From: a virus
Length of the DNA stretch: 41,849 nucleotides
IMG/VR virus record: IMGVR_UViG_3300025122_006252
Coordinates: 1 to 41,849 of that record
Reading direction: 5' to 3' (one strand)
This document shows positions 23,355 through 32,360 of this stretch, in pieces (within the stretch, counting starts at the first letter, position 1; every line of letters starts with the position of its first letter). The translations under genes were made by a program, and so were the position numbers. The notes under the pieces were generated by a model. It ran no database searches, was not told where the DNA came from, and was given only the letters and a program-made list of their open reading frames with translations.

Positions 23355-24320
23355 TTGTCAAAAAGAGCATTAATTACGGGTATATCAGGGCAAGATGGCA
23401 GTTATTTATCTGAATATCTTTTGTCCCTAGGGTATGAAGTTTATGGGCTTATTAGAAGAAGCTCAGTTGCGGAAAACCAAGATAGCAGGCTTGGGCACAT
23501 TAATGATAAAGTTAATACTTTTTATGCTGATATGTTAGATGTTCCTTCTTTAACCAGAGTTATAGGCGAAGTAAAGCCGACGGAAATTTATAATTTAGCT
23601 GCGATGAGTCATGTTCGCATTAGTTTTGATGTGCCATCTTTTACCATTCAAACGAATGCGATGGGTGTTCTCAACCTTTTAGAAATTTACAAATCACTCG
23701 TCCCTGAAGCAAAGTTTTATCAAGCTAGTTCTTCTGAGATGTTTGGTAATTCTGTCGATGAAGATGGTAGCCAAAGATTAACAACCCCCATGAACCCAGT
23801 AAGCCCATATGGTTGCGCCAAACTTTTAGCACATAATCTGGTTAGACACTATAGAAACGCTTATAATTTGCACGCATGTAACGGAATATTATTTAACCAT
23901 GAATCTCCGAGACGAGGTTCAAATTTTGTCACAAACAAAGTTGTTAAAACTGCAGTAGAAATAAAAAAAGGATTGAAAAACAAATTAGAACTTGGAAATT
24001 TAAATTCTTGTCGTGACTGGGGGCATTCAAAAGATTATGTACGAGCCATGCACATGATCCTCAATTATAAAAAACCAGATGATTTTATTGTAGCCACCGG
24101 AGAAACCCACTCTGTTAGAGAATTATGTGAATATGTATTTAATAGCCTAGGCATGGACTATAAAGACTATGTTGTACAAAACCCAATATATATGAGACCA
24201 GAAGAACTAGAATATCTGAAGGGAGATCCAACTAGGTTTATAGAGACGTTGGGTTGGAAGCCAGAGTATACATTTGAAAGCATGTTGGATGAAATGATTC
24301 AATATTGGGAGGAAAAATAA
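23355..24320 (+). CDS. gmd: GDP-mannose 4,6-dehydratase
   Basis: A 321-residue extended SDR. GISGQDGSYLSEYLL is the diagnostic Gmd nucleotide loop, SSSEMFG the active-site strand, SPYGCAK the Y-x3-K pair and NHESPRRGSNFVT the GDP-mannose recognition loop. It converts GDP-mannose to GDP-4-keto-6-deoxymannose, precursor of GDP-fucose, rhamnose or perosamine. It begins with an uncommon TTG, well supported by a full AGGAGG (23341-23346) eight bases upstream. Slightly shorter than typical enzymes of 340-370 residues. GDP-mannose must come from the host. Confidence 0.92.
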   Translation: MSKRALITGISGQDGSYLSEYLLSLGYEVYGLIRRSSVAENQDSRLGHINDKVNTFYADMLDVPSLTRVIGEVKPTEIYNLAAMSHVRISFDVPSFTIQTNAMGVLNLLEIYKSLVPEAKFYQASSSEMFGNSVDEDGSQRLTTPMNPVSPYGCAKLLAHNLVRHYRNAYNLHACNGILFNHESPRRGSNFVTNKVVKTAVEIKKGLKNKLELGNLNSCRDWGHSKDYVRAMHMILNYKKPDDFIVATGETHSVRELCEYVFNSLGMDYKDYVVQNPIYMRPEELEYLKGDPTRFIETLGWKPEYTFESMLDEMIQYWEEK

Positions 24321-24321
24321 A

Positions 24322-25200
24322 ATGGTAAATATTTTAGTTACAGGAGGCTGTGGATTTATAGGAAGCAATTTGGTTGATATACTTGTAGCAAACCCAGACA
24401 ACAATGTTATTGTAATTGATAACTTAGAGACTGGCAAAAAAGAAAATTGTAATAATAAAGCGAGATATATTTTTCAAGATATTAGGCACGTCTTTGAAAA
24501 CCCAGAATCCCTTGAGATACTTAAAAATGTTGATATTGTATTCCATTTAGCTGCCTTAGCGAGAATTCAACCAAGCTTTGAAAGACCAAATGAAACTTTA
24601 GATGTTAATGCAAGAGGAACATCATTAGTTTGTGAATACGCTAGAAAAAATAATATAAAAGTAATTTACGCAGGTTCTAGTTCTTTTTATGGTGGTGTTT
24701 ATTTGAATCCTTATGCTTTCTCAAAGTGGCAAGGAGAAGAAATATGTAAACTTTATTCTGAAGTATATGGGGTGAGTACAACAATTGCAAGGTTTTTTAA
24801 TGTTTATGGACCACGCCATTTACGATCTGGGCCATATGCCACAGTCATTGGTATCTTTGAAGAGCAAATGTTTCTTGATAAACCACTAACAATAACTGGA
24901 ACGGGGGAACAACGTAGAGATTTTACAAACGTTGAAGACATATGCAATGCCTTAATCGCGATGTCAGAGGGCGTCTGGAAAGGGGAGGTGTTTAATTTAG
25001 GTACAAGCACAAACCACTCTATTAATGAGTTGGCCACCATGTTTAAAGAAGACGTGAAATATATTCCCCAGCGCCCGGGCGAAGCCTGGACTACCTTAGC
25101 AGATATATCTAAAACAAGAGAGTTGCTGAATTGGAAACCCAAAGTAGAATTAAAAACTTGGGTTTCAAAATGGCTACAAGATAATAAATTCAATGCATAA
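24322..25200 (+). CDS. NAD-dependent sugar-nucleotide epimerase/dehydratase (GalE/WbpP-like)
   Basis: A 292-residue extended SDR with TGGCGFIGSN, SSSFYGG and YAFSK (Y-x3-K), and RFFNVYGPRH as in UDP-hexose 4-epimerases. It lacks the features expected of GDP-fucose synthase, so the second step to GDP-fucose is not obviously encoded next to gmd. It may epimerise a UDP-sugar or act on the Gmd product in a family-atypical way. It starts one base after gmd and is the last glycan gene. Confidence 0.82.
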   Translation: MVNILVTGGCGFIGSNLVDILVANPDNNVIVIDNLETGKKENCNNKARYIFQDIRHVFENPESLEILKNVDIVFHLAALARIQPSFERPNETLDVNARGTSLVCEYARKNNIKVIYAGSSSFYGGVYLNPYAFSKWQGEEICKLYSEVYGVSTTIARFFNVYGPRHLRSGPYATVIGIFEEQMFLDKPLTITGTGEQRRDFTNVEDICNALIAMSEGVWKGEVFNLGTSTNHSINELATMFKEDVKYIPQRPGEAWTTLADISKTRELLNWKPKVELKTWVSKWLQDNKFNA

Positions 25201-25216
25201 CAAAAAGGAGATTAAT

Positions 25217-25453
25217 ATGCCACAAGAAATGAATATGTCAGACCAAGCAGTAGGAGCCGTTATGATGGCCCTGCAAAAAAGCTTAATGGAACAAAGTGAT
25301 ATTGTTCCAGTATTAAAAGGATTTAAATTTAAACTTTCAGATCAAGGGCTAGCCGTAATGAACCCGCCAATTGTTAAGTTTAATGAAGAAACTCAAAAAA
25401 ACTTTCAAGAAAGCTTAGATCTTGAAACCCCAGAAGAATCTTCAAAACCATAA
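25217..25453 (+). CDS. Small hypothetical protein
   Basis: A 78-residue protein, Met- and Gln-rich at the start and acidic at the end. The ATG at 25217 is preferred because AAAAAGGAG lies a few bases before it; the in-frame ATG at 25193 overlaps the previous gene. No domain recognised. Its stop overlaps the next ATG by one base, so it belongs to the small-gene group that leads to the sigma factor. Confidence 0.6.
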   Translation: MPQEMNMSDQAVGAVMMALQKSLMEQSDIVPVLKGFKFKLSDQGLAVMNPPIVKFNEETQKNFQESLDLETPEESSKP

Positions 25454-25707
25454 TGCCCATCTATATTTATAGTTGTGATAACTGTGGAAGCGAATTAACA
25501 GTTAGTCACTCAATGACTGAAACAATGGAAGATTGCGATGTGTGCGAAATATCTAGCTCTTTATCTAGGAGGCCATCCATGTTTTCTAATATTAAAAGAA
25601 AACCAGAACAAAAACAAAAGGTTGGCAACTATGTTAAAAACTTTATAGAAGAAGCCAAAGAAGATCTAAGTCGACAAAAAGACACGTTGAGGAAAAAAAA
25701 TGATTGA
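25453..25707 (+). CDS. FmdB-like zinc-ribbon protein
   Basis: An 84-residue protein. MPIYIYSCDNCG opens an FmdB-type zinc ribbon with Cys8-x2-Cys11 and Cys28-x2-Cys31, followed by a basic helical tail. FmdB-like ribbons are small zinc-binding proteins of mostly unknown role; some act in regulation. Here the proximity to a late sigma factor may hint at a transcription-related role, but this is inference. It overlaps the next gene by eight bases. Confidence 0.7.
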   Translation: MPIYIYSCDNCGSELTVSHSMTETMEDCDVCEISSSLSRRPSMFSNIKRKPEQKQKVGNYVKNFIEEAKEDLSRQKDTLRKKND

Positions 25708-26002
25708 AATACTACTAGGAGTCTCCATTTTAATTAGTGGATTTTTAATATGGTATGTTGTTAAGCTAATAAAGAAATTTCTTAATATTTCTGAAGAGTT
25801 AGAAAACCTCTTCATTCTTTTAGAAGAATATTCAGAGCACGTAGAGGCCGTATATAATTTGGAAAGATTTTATGGCGATACAACATTAGAAAATTTAATG
25901 AAACACTCCAAGACCATAACTGAAACATCTAAAGACTTTCGTGCCATTTATGATGTAAATTATGATTTAGAAGAAGACGATGAGCACGAGGAGGAAGAAT
26001 AA
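25700..26002 (+). CDS. Small membrane-anchored hypothetical protein
   Basis: A 100-residue protein with one N-terminal hydrophobic segment (about residues 2-25), then a charged helical part and a strongly acidic C-terminus. Probably an inner-membrane protein with a cytoplasmic tail. No family recognised. It overlaps the zinc-ribbon gene and lies three bases before the sigma factor; its last codons contain the GAGGAGGAA that serves as ribosome site for that gene. Confidence 0.6.
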   Translation: MIEILLGVSILISGFLIWYVVKLIKKFLNISEELENLFILLEEYSEHVEAVYNLERFYGDTTLENLMKHSKTITETSKDFRAIYDVNYDLEEDDEHEEEE

Positions 26003-26005
26003 TGT

Positions 26006-26695
26006 ATGGCCAGGAAAAAAAATCACTACTTTACCAAAGTTCACGAACAAGCCATTATAGACTATTGCTTGACCACTGACTCAAAAGAAAGAAACGAACT
26101 ATACAACACATATATCGGCCCAGCATTTAGCGAATTAGTAGATAAAATTGTATACACTTATAAATTTACTAATCTCCCCAACTGCGATTATCTCAGAGAA
26201 GATTGTAAAAATTGGCTAATAACTGTATTAAATAAATATGATCCAGATCGTGGTTCTAAAGCCTTTTCTTATTTTAGCGTCATAACAAAGAATTGGTTTA
26301 TTCACAAAGTTAAAAAGAATGTACAAAAATCCAGACGAGAAGTAGTAATTGAAGATTTTTGCGCAACATCGAAACATCAACTAGGCGGCCAGCATCCTTT
26401 AGTGGTCTATAATACATTTATTTCAGATAGTATAAAAAATGAATTTTGGACTGCTTTTAAAAAACAAATAGAAGATTGGGAAAAATTACCCGTCCGCAGT
26501 AATGAAAAAAAAGTTATTCAAGCCGTTAAGATTTTATTTGAAGAGTCCGAAAATATAGAAATTTTTAATAAAAAAGCTATTTATTTATATATAAGGGAAA
26601 TTACGGGCCTAAACACTAAACAAGTTGTTAGCAGCTTAAACAGGATTAGAGCCCGATACAGGGATTTTAAAATTATATGGGACAAAGAAGAATAA
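26006..26695 (+). CDS. 55: Late-transcription sigma factor, T4 gp55-like
   Basis: A 229-residue sigma70-type region 2 protein resembling T4 gp55 and its marine phage relatives. Residues about 45-105 hold the core-binding and -10 recognition helices, with YDPDRGSKAFSYFSVITKNWFIHKV as the clearest match. There is no region 4, as in gp55. It would redirect host RNA polymerase to TATAAATA-type late promoters of virion genes. A good Shine-Dalgarno (GAGGAGG) precedes the ATG. It immediately precedes the structural gene run and overlaps the next gene by 19 bases. Confidence 0.82.
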   Translation: MARKKNHYFTKVHEQAIIDYCLTTDSKERNELYNTYIGPAFSELVDKIVYTYKFTNLPNCDYLREDCKNWLITVLNKYDPDRGSKAFSYFSVITKNWFIHKVKKNVQKSRREVVIEDFCATSKHQLGGQHPLVVYNTFISDSIKNEFWTAFKKQIEDWEKLPVRSNEKKVIQAVKILFEESENIEIFNKKAIYLYIREITGLNTKQVVSSLNRIRARYRDFKIIWDKEE

Positions 26696-26982
26696 AAAAT
26701 GTTGATGAATACATCAAAGAATCACTTACCAACATAAGAGATGATCGTGCAGTAACTTCCACTCTTTTAACTGAGTTGTTAATAGAAATGAAAAAAGCTG
26801 GAGACCTTGAAACACACAAACAACTAGGCCTAATCGCTTCTAAATATGTTGAAACTCTTCAACGATCAAACGAACAGCTAGTTAAAATTACTGCGCTATT
26901 AAGTAAAAAACAGGGCAGCAGTGTTGCACTAGATGAAAATGATAAACAAGAGCTTTTTGATTTAATTCAGGGAGAAAAGTAA
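26677..26982 (+). CDS. Hypothetical helical protein
   Basis: A 101-residue, largely alpha-helical protein with a likely coiled-coil middle (about residues 30-75). No known domain. The 19-base overlap with the sigma factor gene suggests translational coupling. A sigma-factor partner or a small virion protein are both possible; neither can be supported by motif. Confidence 0.55.
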   Translation: MGQRRIKNVDEYIKESLTNIRDDRAVTSTLLTELLIEMKKAGDLETHKQLGLIASKYVETLQRSNEQLVKITALLSKKQGSSVALDENDKQELFDLIQGEK

Positions 26983-26985
26983 TTC

Positions 26986-29900
26986 ATGGCAGAACGATCA
27001 CCTGATGCCTTCTCACACGATGGCAGCCTCTCCGACGCCGACTCGTTGCCGGACAAGGAAAAAAGCCAATTAATTACCAATCCAGTAAATGCTGCCGCTG
27101 CCTTCAATCTGGCCCCCGGCAGTTTTGGTTCTCTTGGCTCAAACATAGGCACATCTCCACGCCCGGGCCATTTGTGGGGGGATCCGGAGGCCAATATGCG
27201 ATCCATAATGAAAGCAGCATATACGCCAGATAATTTTGCAAAGACGGGCGACCTCCCTGGCATAATGCTACGAATAGATAATCCTTTTATAGACGGCCAT
27301 AAAACCGCCCTGGATACGGTTTTGGACTCAACGTTTACTATGGGCCACGCCAATAAATATAGGCTTACAACATATAAGATTCGTATACCAGAGCTTCATT
27401 TTATGCTGCCGGTCCCAAATAATATACAAAATCCATCTAAACAAGATCAGCTTATTATTGATTGTTATCCCACCGTTCAGGCAGCAGACGCAGATGCCCA
27501 ATTAAAAGGAGTTGTGCCTGGAGATCTTGTATGGGTACAAATAGGCAACACTGGAGCGCTAACAGATCTTTTTTATAAGGGCCCTCTTGATGAAGCCGGG
27601 ATGGCAAAGTGGAAAAAAGATTATCCGCACAGCCCCGCGGCAGACTACGGAAAGCTTCTAGAAGAATGTACAAAAGTTTATTCTAACGCCGGCGCCATAG
27701 GAGACGTGATTGGAAGAAGAAAGAATTTACCTAAATTAAGTACTGGCGGCTGCCCTGTCGTTTCTGGGATGGGAATATCTGAAAATAAAGTTATTACACC
27801 GCTAGAGCCAGAAAAATACAAAACATGGGTTGCAAACTTATTTCGAAACTTTCATAAAGAAGATTTATATGAAGGATTAATTTGGGCAGGAATTTGTGAA
27901 AACAATGGCCCCGATGATGATGTTGATATGTTGTCAGACGAAGGAAAAAAAGTGGCGCCGTCAGAACGCAAACCTGGACGTTCTACTATTATATATATGC
28001 CCATGGCCACCGACCCCAAAGGTCCGCTCGAAATAATATATTGGTTTCATGATAGTCTTGGCTTCGCAAACGAAAGAAAAGAGTGGGTTGACCTTTGGAG
28101 AGCCATAAAAGATATGCCCAAGAAAGACGAACTCACTGGCGAGCGCCGCAACTTTGTTTTAGTTATTCCTGAAATGTTATGGTCTAAACAAGGGTCTGAC
28201 CCGATTACTGGTCTTTTTAGGTTACGAACAGATGAACTTCCTAGTAAGTATAAAAGCACTGGCTCACCAAAAGCCTTGAGTTACCAAAACCGGCAATGGG
28301 CTGCGTGGGGCTACGACGGATATACTTTTGGTCAGTTTGGCGACGCCGCCGCCGGCGGCGGAACCGACTATAGCCTAATCAGAACCCCTATTTCATATCA
28401 GCCATTGCCTAAAGATCAAACACCCGTTGGTACCATCGGCGCCTACCCGGACCAAGACCCTAACCAAAAAATATCTGGAAATTGGCCAAAGCTTTATCAA
28501 GAAGTGATCGATCTTTTAAATAAGCACTTTGGCGTCACAGATCCAACAAATATTAAATATTTAACATTGATTGCAAATAAAAAAGGAGGTACCGCCATTT
28601 CTAATTTGGCGCGCATCGACCAACTTACTAGCCCAAAGCCATCAAGAATAGTACTAATTCACTCAGATTATAGTGGTATAAATGTTTTAGAAAATAATCC
28701 ATTTGGCGGACAACCGAAATGGGTGCCTAATTGGTATCATGATAATGATTTATTTCAAATTGTAAAAAGTGTCGATCCAGAAGACCCACCTCAAATAGAA
28801 ATACATCTAGCAGTAAAAGGACAAGGCGCTGATTTGCCTCGTTGGTCATTCGGATCTTTTTTGGGAGCTACTAATGCTCTTGAAACAGGGCCAAATCCGG
28901 ATTTTGCCCTCGGAGTGCATAAACTAAAATATTTTTATGAGAATAAACTTCTATCTAGCATTTTCTTGGAGGACCGGTTCTGGTGGTGGAAGGATATCTA
29001 TCCCATGGCCGGCCCCCCAGTCCCGTCAGACCCGACATTCCCCAGTAAATCTATACGATGCCTTCTTCAACAACTCCATTGCAACGGCCATAGTGCCGTT
29101 ACATCTTTTAACGGATCACACTCTAGACTGAAGAACCCTTTCCACAACATTATATATAAGAACTGGCAACAGAATGATCTATTGGGGGCCATAGCATGGC
29201 GCGGCCCGACTGTGCCCGTGGCGATAACAAAAGAAAAAACCTGCGCAGAAAGTGAACATACAAATACACTTATTGCAGACGAAGCTATTCCCGATAATAT
29301 AAAAAAGGTATTTGAAGATTTTGACGGGAAGGTAATTTTATATAGTTCCGAGTTGGTGGGGCCATCAAAAACTGTTGCGATACTTCAGCCGGAGGGCGCC
29401 TCCCCATTAAAAGAATATGAACTCATTTATTACTTTCATGGTGATACTGGTCTAAATGGTGCCTCAAAAACATATCAACCAGCATTAAAAAATGCGCTTA
29501 AAGCTATGATAGCCGAAGACCGAAATGTGATTGTTGTTTTAATGGACCTCGACCCCCATCCTATGAGCGCCAGTTCAAAACTTTGGAATAACTCAAATAA
29601 ACCACAAAGCACCTTTAATAATTTTCATCTAGAAGTTTTAACACAGATGTGGGCAAAATGGCAAGTATCGTGGAGTGAGCATTTTGGTGCGCTAGAAGAC
29701 AGTAGTTTTTGGAAAGGGCTCGCCCCTGAGCCCTCCAAAATCGCCTCCAAGTACCCCAATTACGATCCAATTACAGGGGAGCCGAATAAAGGCGACGACG
29801 ACGAACTCCTTGAGCAAAAATTAGCTGATATTCAGGCGTGGCTAGCGGCCTTAGAACAAGCCAAATCAGACTTTGAGAGCCAAACATTGCCAAACGAAGT

Positions 29901-31314
29901 AAAATTAAAGGACCCAGCGTTTTTTACAATTAAAGCCTTTGCCGGCGGTAGCCGAATGTTAATGCATGCTATACAAAATTTAGACCCTCAGTATAAAATA
30001 GTTGACGGAGCCACGGGAGGCCTCCGGAGAATAGATTTTCTTGATGCAAATTGGGGACCAGAATATGGAATAATTAACAAAATTTATAATACATGGGACA
30101 ATATTATCCCTGGTACAAATTTTGAAATTCAGCTAGTTGCTAGCTCAAAAATATTTGGTTCTCAAAAGATATCTGCCATTAAGCGCGCGGAAAAATATAT
30201 GCCCGGCGAAGTACATGAGAAGGTTGGTTTATGGATTATAAACACAGACACAGCACACGGCGCCGTACCATATAAATATTTTGCCGCTCCTAGCAAATTA
30301 AAAGGCGTAAATTTTCCAACATTACCGCCTCCGGATAAGCCACTTAGTGCTCCAATTATTTCATATGTAACATATGACAAGGATGGTTTAGCATACGCTC
30401 CTCTGGGCGCGCCCTATTATGGAAAAAGATTGCCAAACTATGATTTAAAAGATAGCGATATATTTATAAAAGGTAAGTTAAAAAATCATACACCATCAAC
30501 AAAATTGGTTGGCCAGACTAGAGGGTGTGAAGTTGGTTCTCGTGAAACTAAAAATAATACAAGAGATTTTGCATCAAAGCCAGTGCAGGGTGAACAGAAT
30601 TGTAAAATGAATCCACTAGGGCTTAAAGAATATAAAACATCACAATTTACGAATATTGAAATATCGCAAACAAAAAGAAAATTTTCATGGGCTACCAAAG
30701 AGTTTAGTGATTTTTTTAAAGGTCTAGATAGACCAATGTGGGCACAAACTAGTCCTTCGACAAAGTGGGTTGTTAAAGATATGTCCCCCCAACAAGCAAA
30801 TGGTGTAGATAAAGTTAAGAATTACACTTCGCACAGAGAAGGGATTGACGCCGATATAGTTTTACCACAATTAAATATGGAGACTTTAACGCCGACTCCA
30901 ATTGGGAAACCATCGTCCAAGAGAATTACACCAGAAGAGCTTGATGTTGACAAGGCCTTGGCATTTATACTATTATCAAAATTATATGGCGCAAAAATAA
31001 TTTTTTTAGACAAGAAGTTTTTTAAACAGTTGGAGGACAGGGCAATGTTTATTGCTACGGATGGTGTCTCTTCAGGTGCCACCGGAAAAATTTTAAAAAT
31101 GGATCCAGCACTTAAACCATTTTTTAAAAAATATTTGTTTGGAAAGCCTAAATTTGTTAAACGTTTAATGAAGCTTCTTCATCATAAACGCGGCCACGAG
31201 AGCCATTTTCATGTGAGAATAATTCGAAAATGGGGCTCTCATGAAACAAAAGATTATCCAAGATGGGCGATTAATCGTCTTAAAAAATTAGGGTGCGCGT
31301 ACCAACCTACGTAA
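26986..31314 (+). CDS. Giant virion protein with OB-like, duplicated hydrolase-like and MepA-like endopeptidase domains
   Basis: A 1442-residue protein, probably a baseplate or tail component that opens the cell wall. Residues about 100-210 look like the OB-fold of phage hub proteins (YKIRIPELHFMLPVP, then PGDLVWVQIG). Residues about 335-720 and 790-1100 are two diverged copies of an alpha/beta-hydrolase-like unit, sharing the IIYWFHDSLG/LIYYFHGDTG strand and later blocks. The second copy keeps Ser989 (AGGS) and His1091; the first has Thr536 and His702. The C-terminus carries a LAS/MepA metallopeptidase signature: His1283-x6-Asp1290 and His1407-x-His1409 in GHESHFHVR. That domain should cut peptidoglycan peptide crosslinks. 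The substrate of the middle domains is unknown. Confidence 0.72.
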   Translation: MAERSPDAFSHDGSLSDADSLPDKEKSQLITNPVNAAAAFNLAPGSFGSLGSNIGTSPRPGHLWGDPEANMRSIMKAAYTPDNFAKTGDLPGIMLRIDNPFIDGHKTALDTVLDSTFTMGHANKYRLTTYKIRIPELHFMLPVPNNIQNPSKQDQLIIDCYPTVQAADADAQLKGVVPGDLVWVQIGNTGALTDLFYKGPLDEAGMAKWKKDYPHSPAADYGKLLEECTKVYSNAGAIGDVIGRRKNLPKLSTGGCPVVSGMGISENKVITPLEPEKYKTWVANLFRNFHKEDLYEGLIWAGICENNGPDDDVDMLSDEGKKVAPSERKPGRSTIIYMPMATDPKGPLEIIYWFHDSLGFANERKEWVDLWRAIKDMPKKDELTGERRNFVLVIPEMLWSKQGSDPITGLFRLRTDELPSKYKSTGSPKALSYQNRQWAAWGYDGYTFGQFGDAAAGGGTDYSLIRTPISYQPLPKDQTPVGTIGAYPDQDPNQKISGNWPKLYQEVIDLLNKHFGVTDPTNIKYLTLIANKKGGTAISNLARIDQLTSPKPSRIVLIHSDYSGINVLENNPFGGQPKWVPNWYHDNDLFQIVKSVDPEDPPQIEIHLAVKGQGADLPRWSFGSFLGATNALETGPNPDFALGVHKLKYFYENKLLSSIFLEDRFWWWKDIYPMAGPPVPSDPTFPSKSIRCLLQQLHCNGHSAVTSFNGSHSRLKNPFHNIIYKNWQQNDLLGAIAWRGPTVPVAITKEKTCAESEHTNTLIADEAIPDNIKKVFEDFDGKVILYSSELVGPSKTVAILQPEGASPLKEYELIYYFHGDTGLNGASKTYQPALKNALKAMIAEDRNVIVVLMDLDPHPMSASSKLWNNSNKPQSTFNNFHLEVLTQMWAKWQVSWSEHFGALEDSSFWKGLAPEPSKIASKYPNYDPITGEPNKGDDDELLEQKLADIQAWLAALEQAKSDFESQTLPNEVKLKDPAFFTIKAFAGGSRMLMHAIQNLDPQYKIVDGATGGLRRIDFLDANWGPEYGIINKIYNTWDNIIPGTNFEIQLVASSKIFGSQKISAIKRAEKYMPGEVHEKVGLWIINTDTAHGAVPYKYFAAPSKLKGVNFPTLPPPDKPLSAPIISYVTYDKDGLAYAPLGAPYYGKRLPNYDLKDSDIFIKGKLKNHTPSTKLVGQTRGCEVGSRETKNNTRDFASKPVQGEQNCKMNPLGLKEYKTSQFTNIEISQTKRKFSWATKEFSDFFKGLDRPMWAQTSPSTKWVVKDMSPQQANGVDKVKNYTSHREGIDADIVLPQLNMETLTPTPIGKPSSKRITPEELDVDKALAFILLSKLYGAKIIFLDKKFFKQLEDRAMFIATDGVSSGATGKILKMDPALKPFFKKYLFGKPKFVKRLMKLLHHKRGHESHFHVRIIRKWGSHETKDYPRWAINRLKKLGCAYQPT

Positions 31315-31331
31315 AGGAGAAAAGATAAATT

Positions 31332-32342
31332 ATGGCGATACAAGGGAAACGAGATCCCAAGATGGCAGTTTGTGATAGCCCAAACCTAACGAAGGATCAA
31401 TTAGATTATTACGGCGTTGGAGGAGACACACCTAATCCTCAAAAACTTCCAGTACGAAAAGCTCCTAAGTTTGGAGAGAAAACAATTAAGGGACCGTACG
31501 GCTCATACATAACTTTAGGAGTTGATCGGTTAAATACTGTAAAAGATATTCCTTTGGGTGGTGGCCATGGACCATTGGGCCATTTTGCTTGTGCGCATAT
31601 TGATCTTGTGGCAGGCCTAAGCTCTGTAGACCAGAACAAAGGAAAAGTGACAGATGTGCCCCTTAACCCAGATGCATTTCGAGACGCGGCCCGAGTTTAT
31701 ATTTCTCAAATGTGTGATGTCGATAATCAATTTCAATGCGCGCAAGGTGGATCAGGGAATGTAACAGAAAGATCAGCCGTTGTCGCAAAAGCCGATTCAA
31801 TTAGAATAATTAGTCGCGACGGCGGCGTTAAAATTATATCGGGCGGAGACACACATAATTCAAAAGGCGAACCACTTCGTTCTGTGCCAACTATTGATTT
31901 AATTGGCGGCAACTACGGCGGCGCTGACACGGAAGTACTCAAATCCGCCCAACTGGCGTTGCAACCGGTTGTTCGCGGATCGCATCTAGTATTGTGCCTG
32001 CAGGAGGTTTTAAAGGATATTAAATTTTTGCAAAGTATGTATTATAAATTTTTTAATGCTCAAATGAACTTCAATGTTGCGGTAGAATTCCACACACACC
32101 CCGATCATGTAGCTCAAGCTATAGGCGCCTGCGCGAATGGAAATCCAAAAGCATTTGTTATGGGCGAAACAGGTTACTCGAAGGACACGATGACCGCGGG
32201 CGTCGTGCTCAATACTGTCGCGTCTGAACTGATGGCCATGAACACGGCCATGGGAGCGCTATTGGAGGGTACCAACGACGCGTTTCTCGAAAACCCCATA
32301 AGACCTGCACACATTAATAGTAGAAACGTTAAAACAAATTAA
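31332..32342 (+). CDS. Putative virion structural protein
   Basis: A 336-residue protein of no recognised family, rich in Gly, Asp and Ala. It contains a segment (AKADSIRIISRDGGVKIISGG) of alternating residues that looks like the beta strands of tail-spike or hub proteins. AAAGGAG lies 13 bases before the ATG. Its place between two giant virion proteins and upstream of baseplate genes supports a structural role in the baseplate or tail. Confidence 0.55.
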   Translation: MAIQGKRDPKMAVCDSPNLTKDQLDYYGVGGDTPNPQKLPVRKAPKFGEKTIKGPYGSYITLGVDRLNTVKDIPLGGGHGPLGHFACAHIDLVAGLSSVDQNKGKVTDVPLNPDAFRDAARVYISQMCDVDNQFQCAQGGSGNVTERSAVVAKADSIRIISRDGGVKIISGGDTHNSKGEPLRSVPTIDLIGGNYGGADTEVLKSAQLALQPVVRGSHLVLCLQEVLKDIKFLQSMYYKFFNAQMNFNVAVEFHTHPDHVAQAIGACANGNPKAFVMGETGYSKDTMTAGVVLNTVASELMAMNTAMGALLEGTNDAFLENPIRPAHINSRNVKTN

Positions 32343-32360
32343 ACAACATGAGAAATTAAT

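Noticed and set aside
24804-25193. Leftward 129-codon frame opposite the epimerase gene
   Set aside because: A shadow of a clearly conserved SDR gene; composition and content are unlike a phage protein.
26967-27353. Leftward 128-codon frame opposite the start of the 1442-residue gene
   Set aside because: Antisense to a well-supported coding region with its own start; no domain and no promoter.
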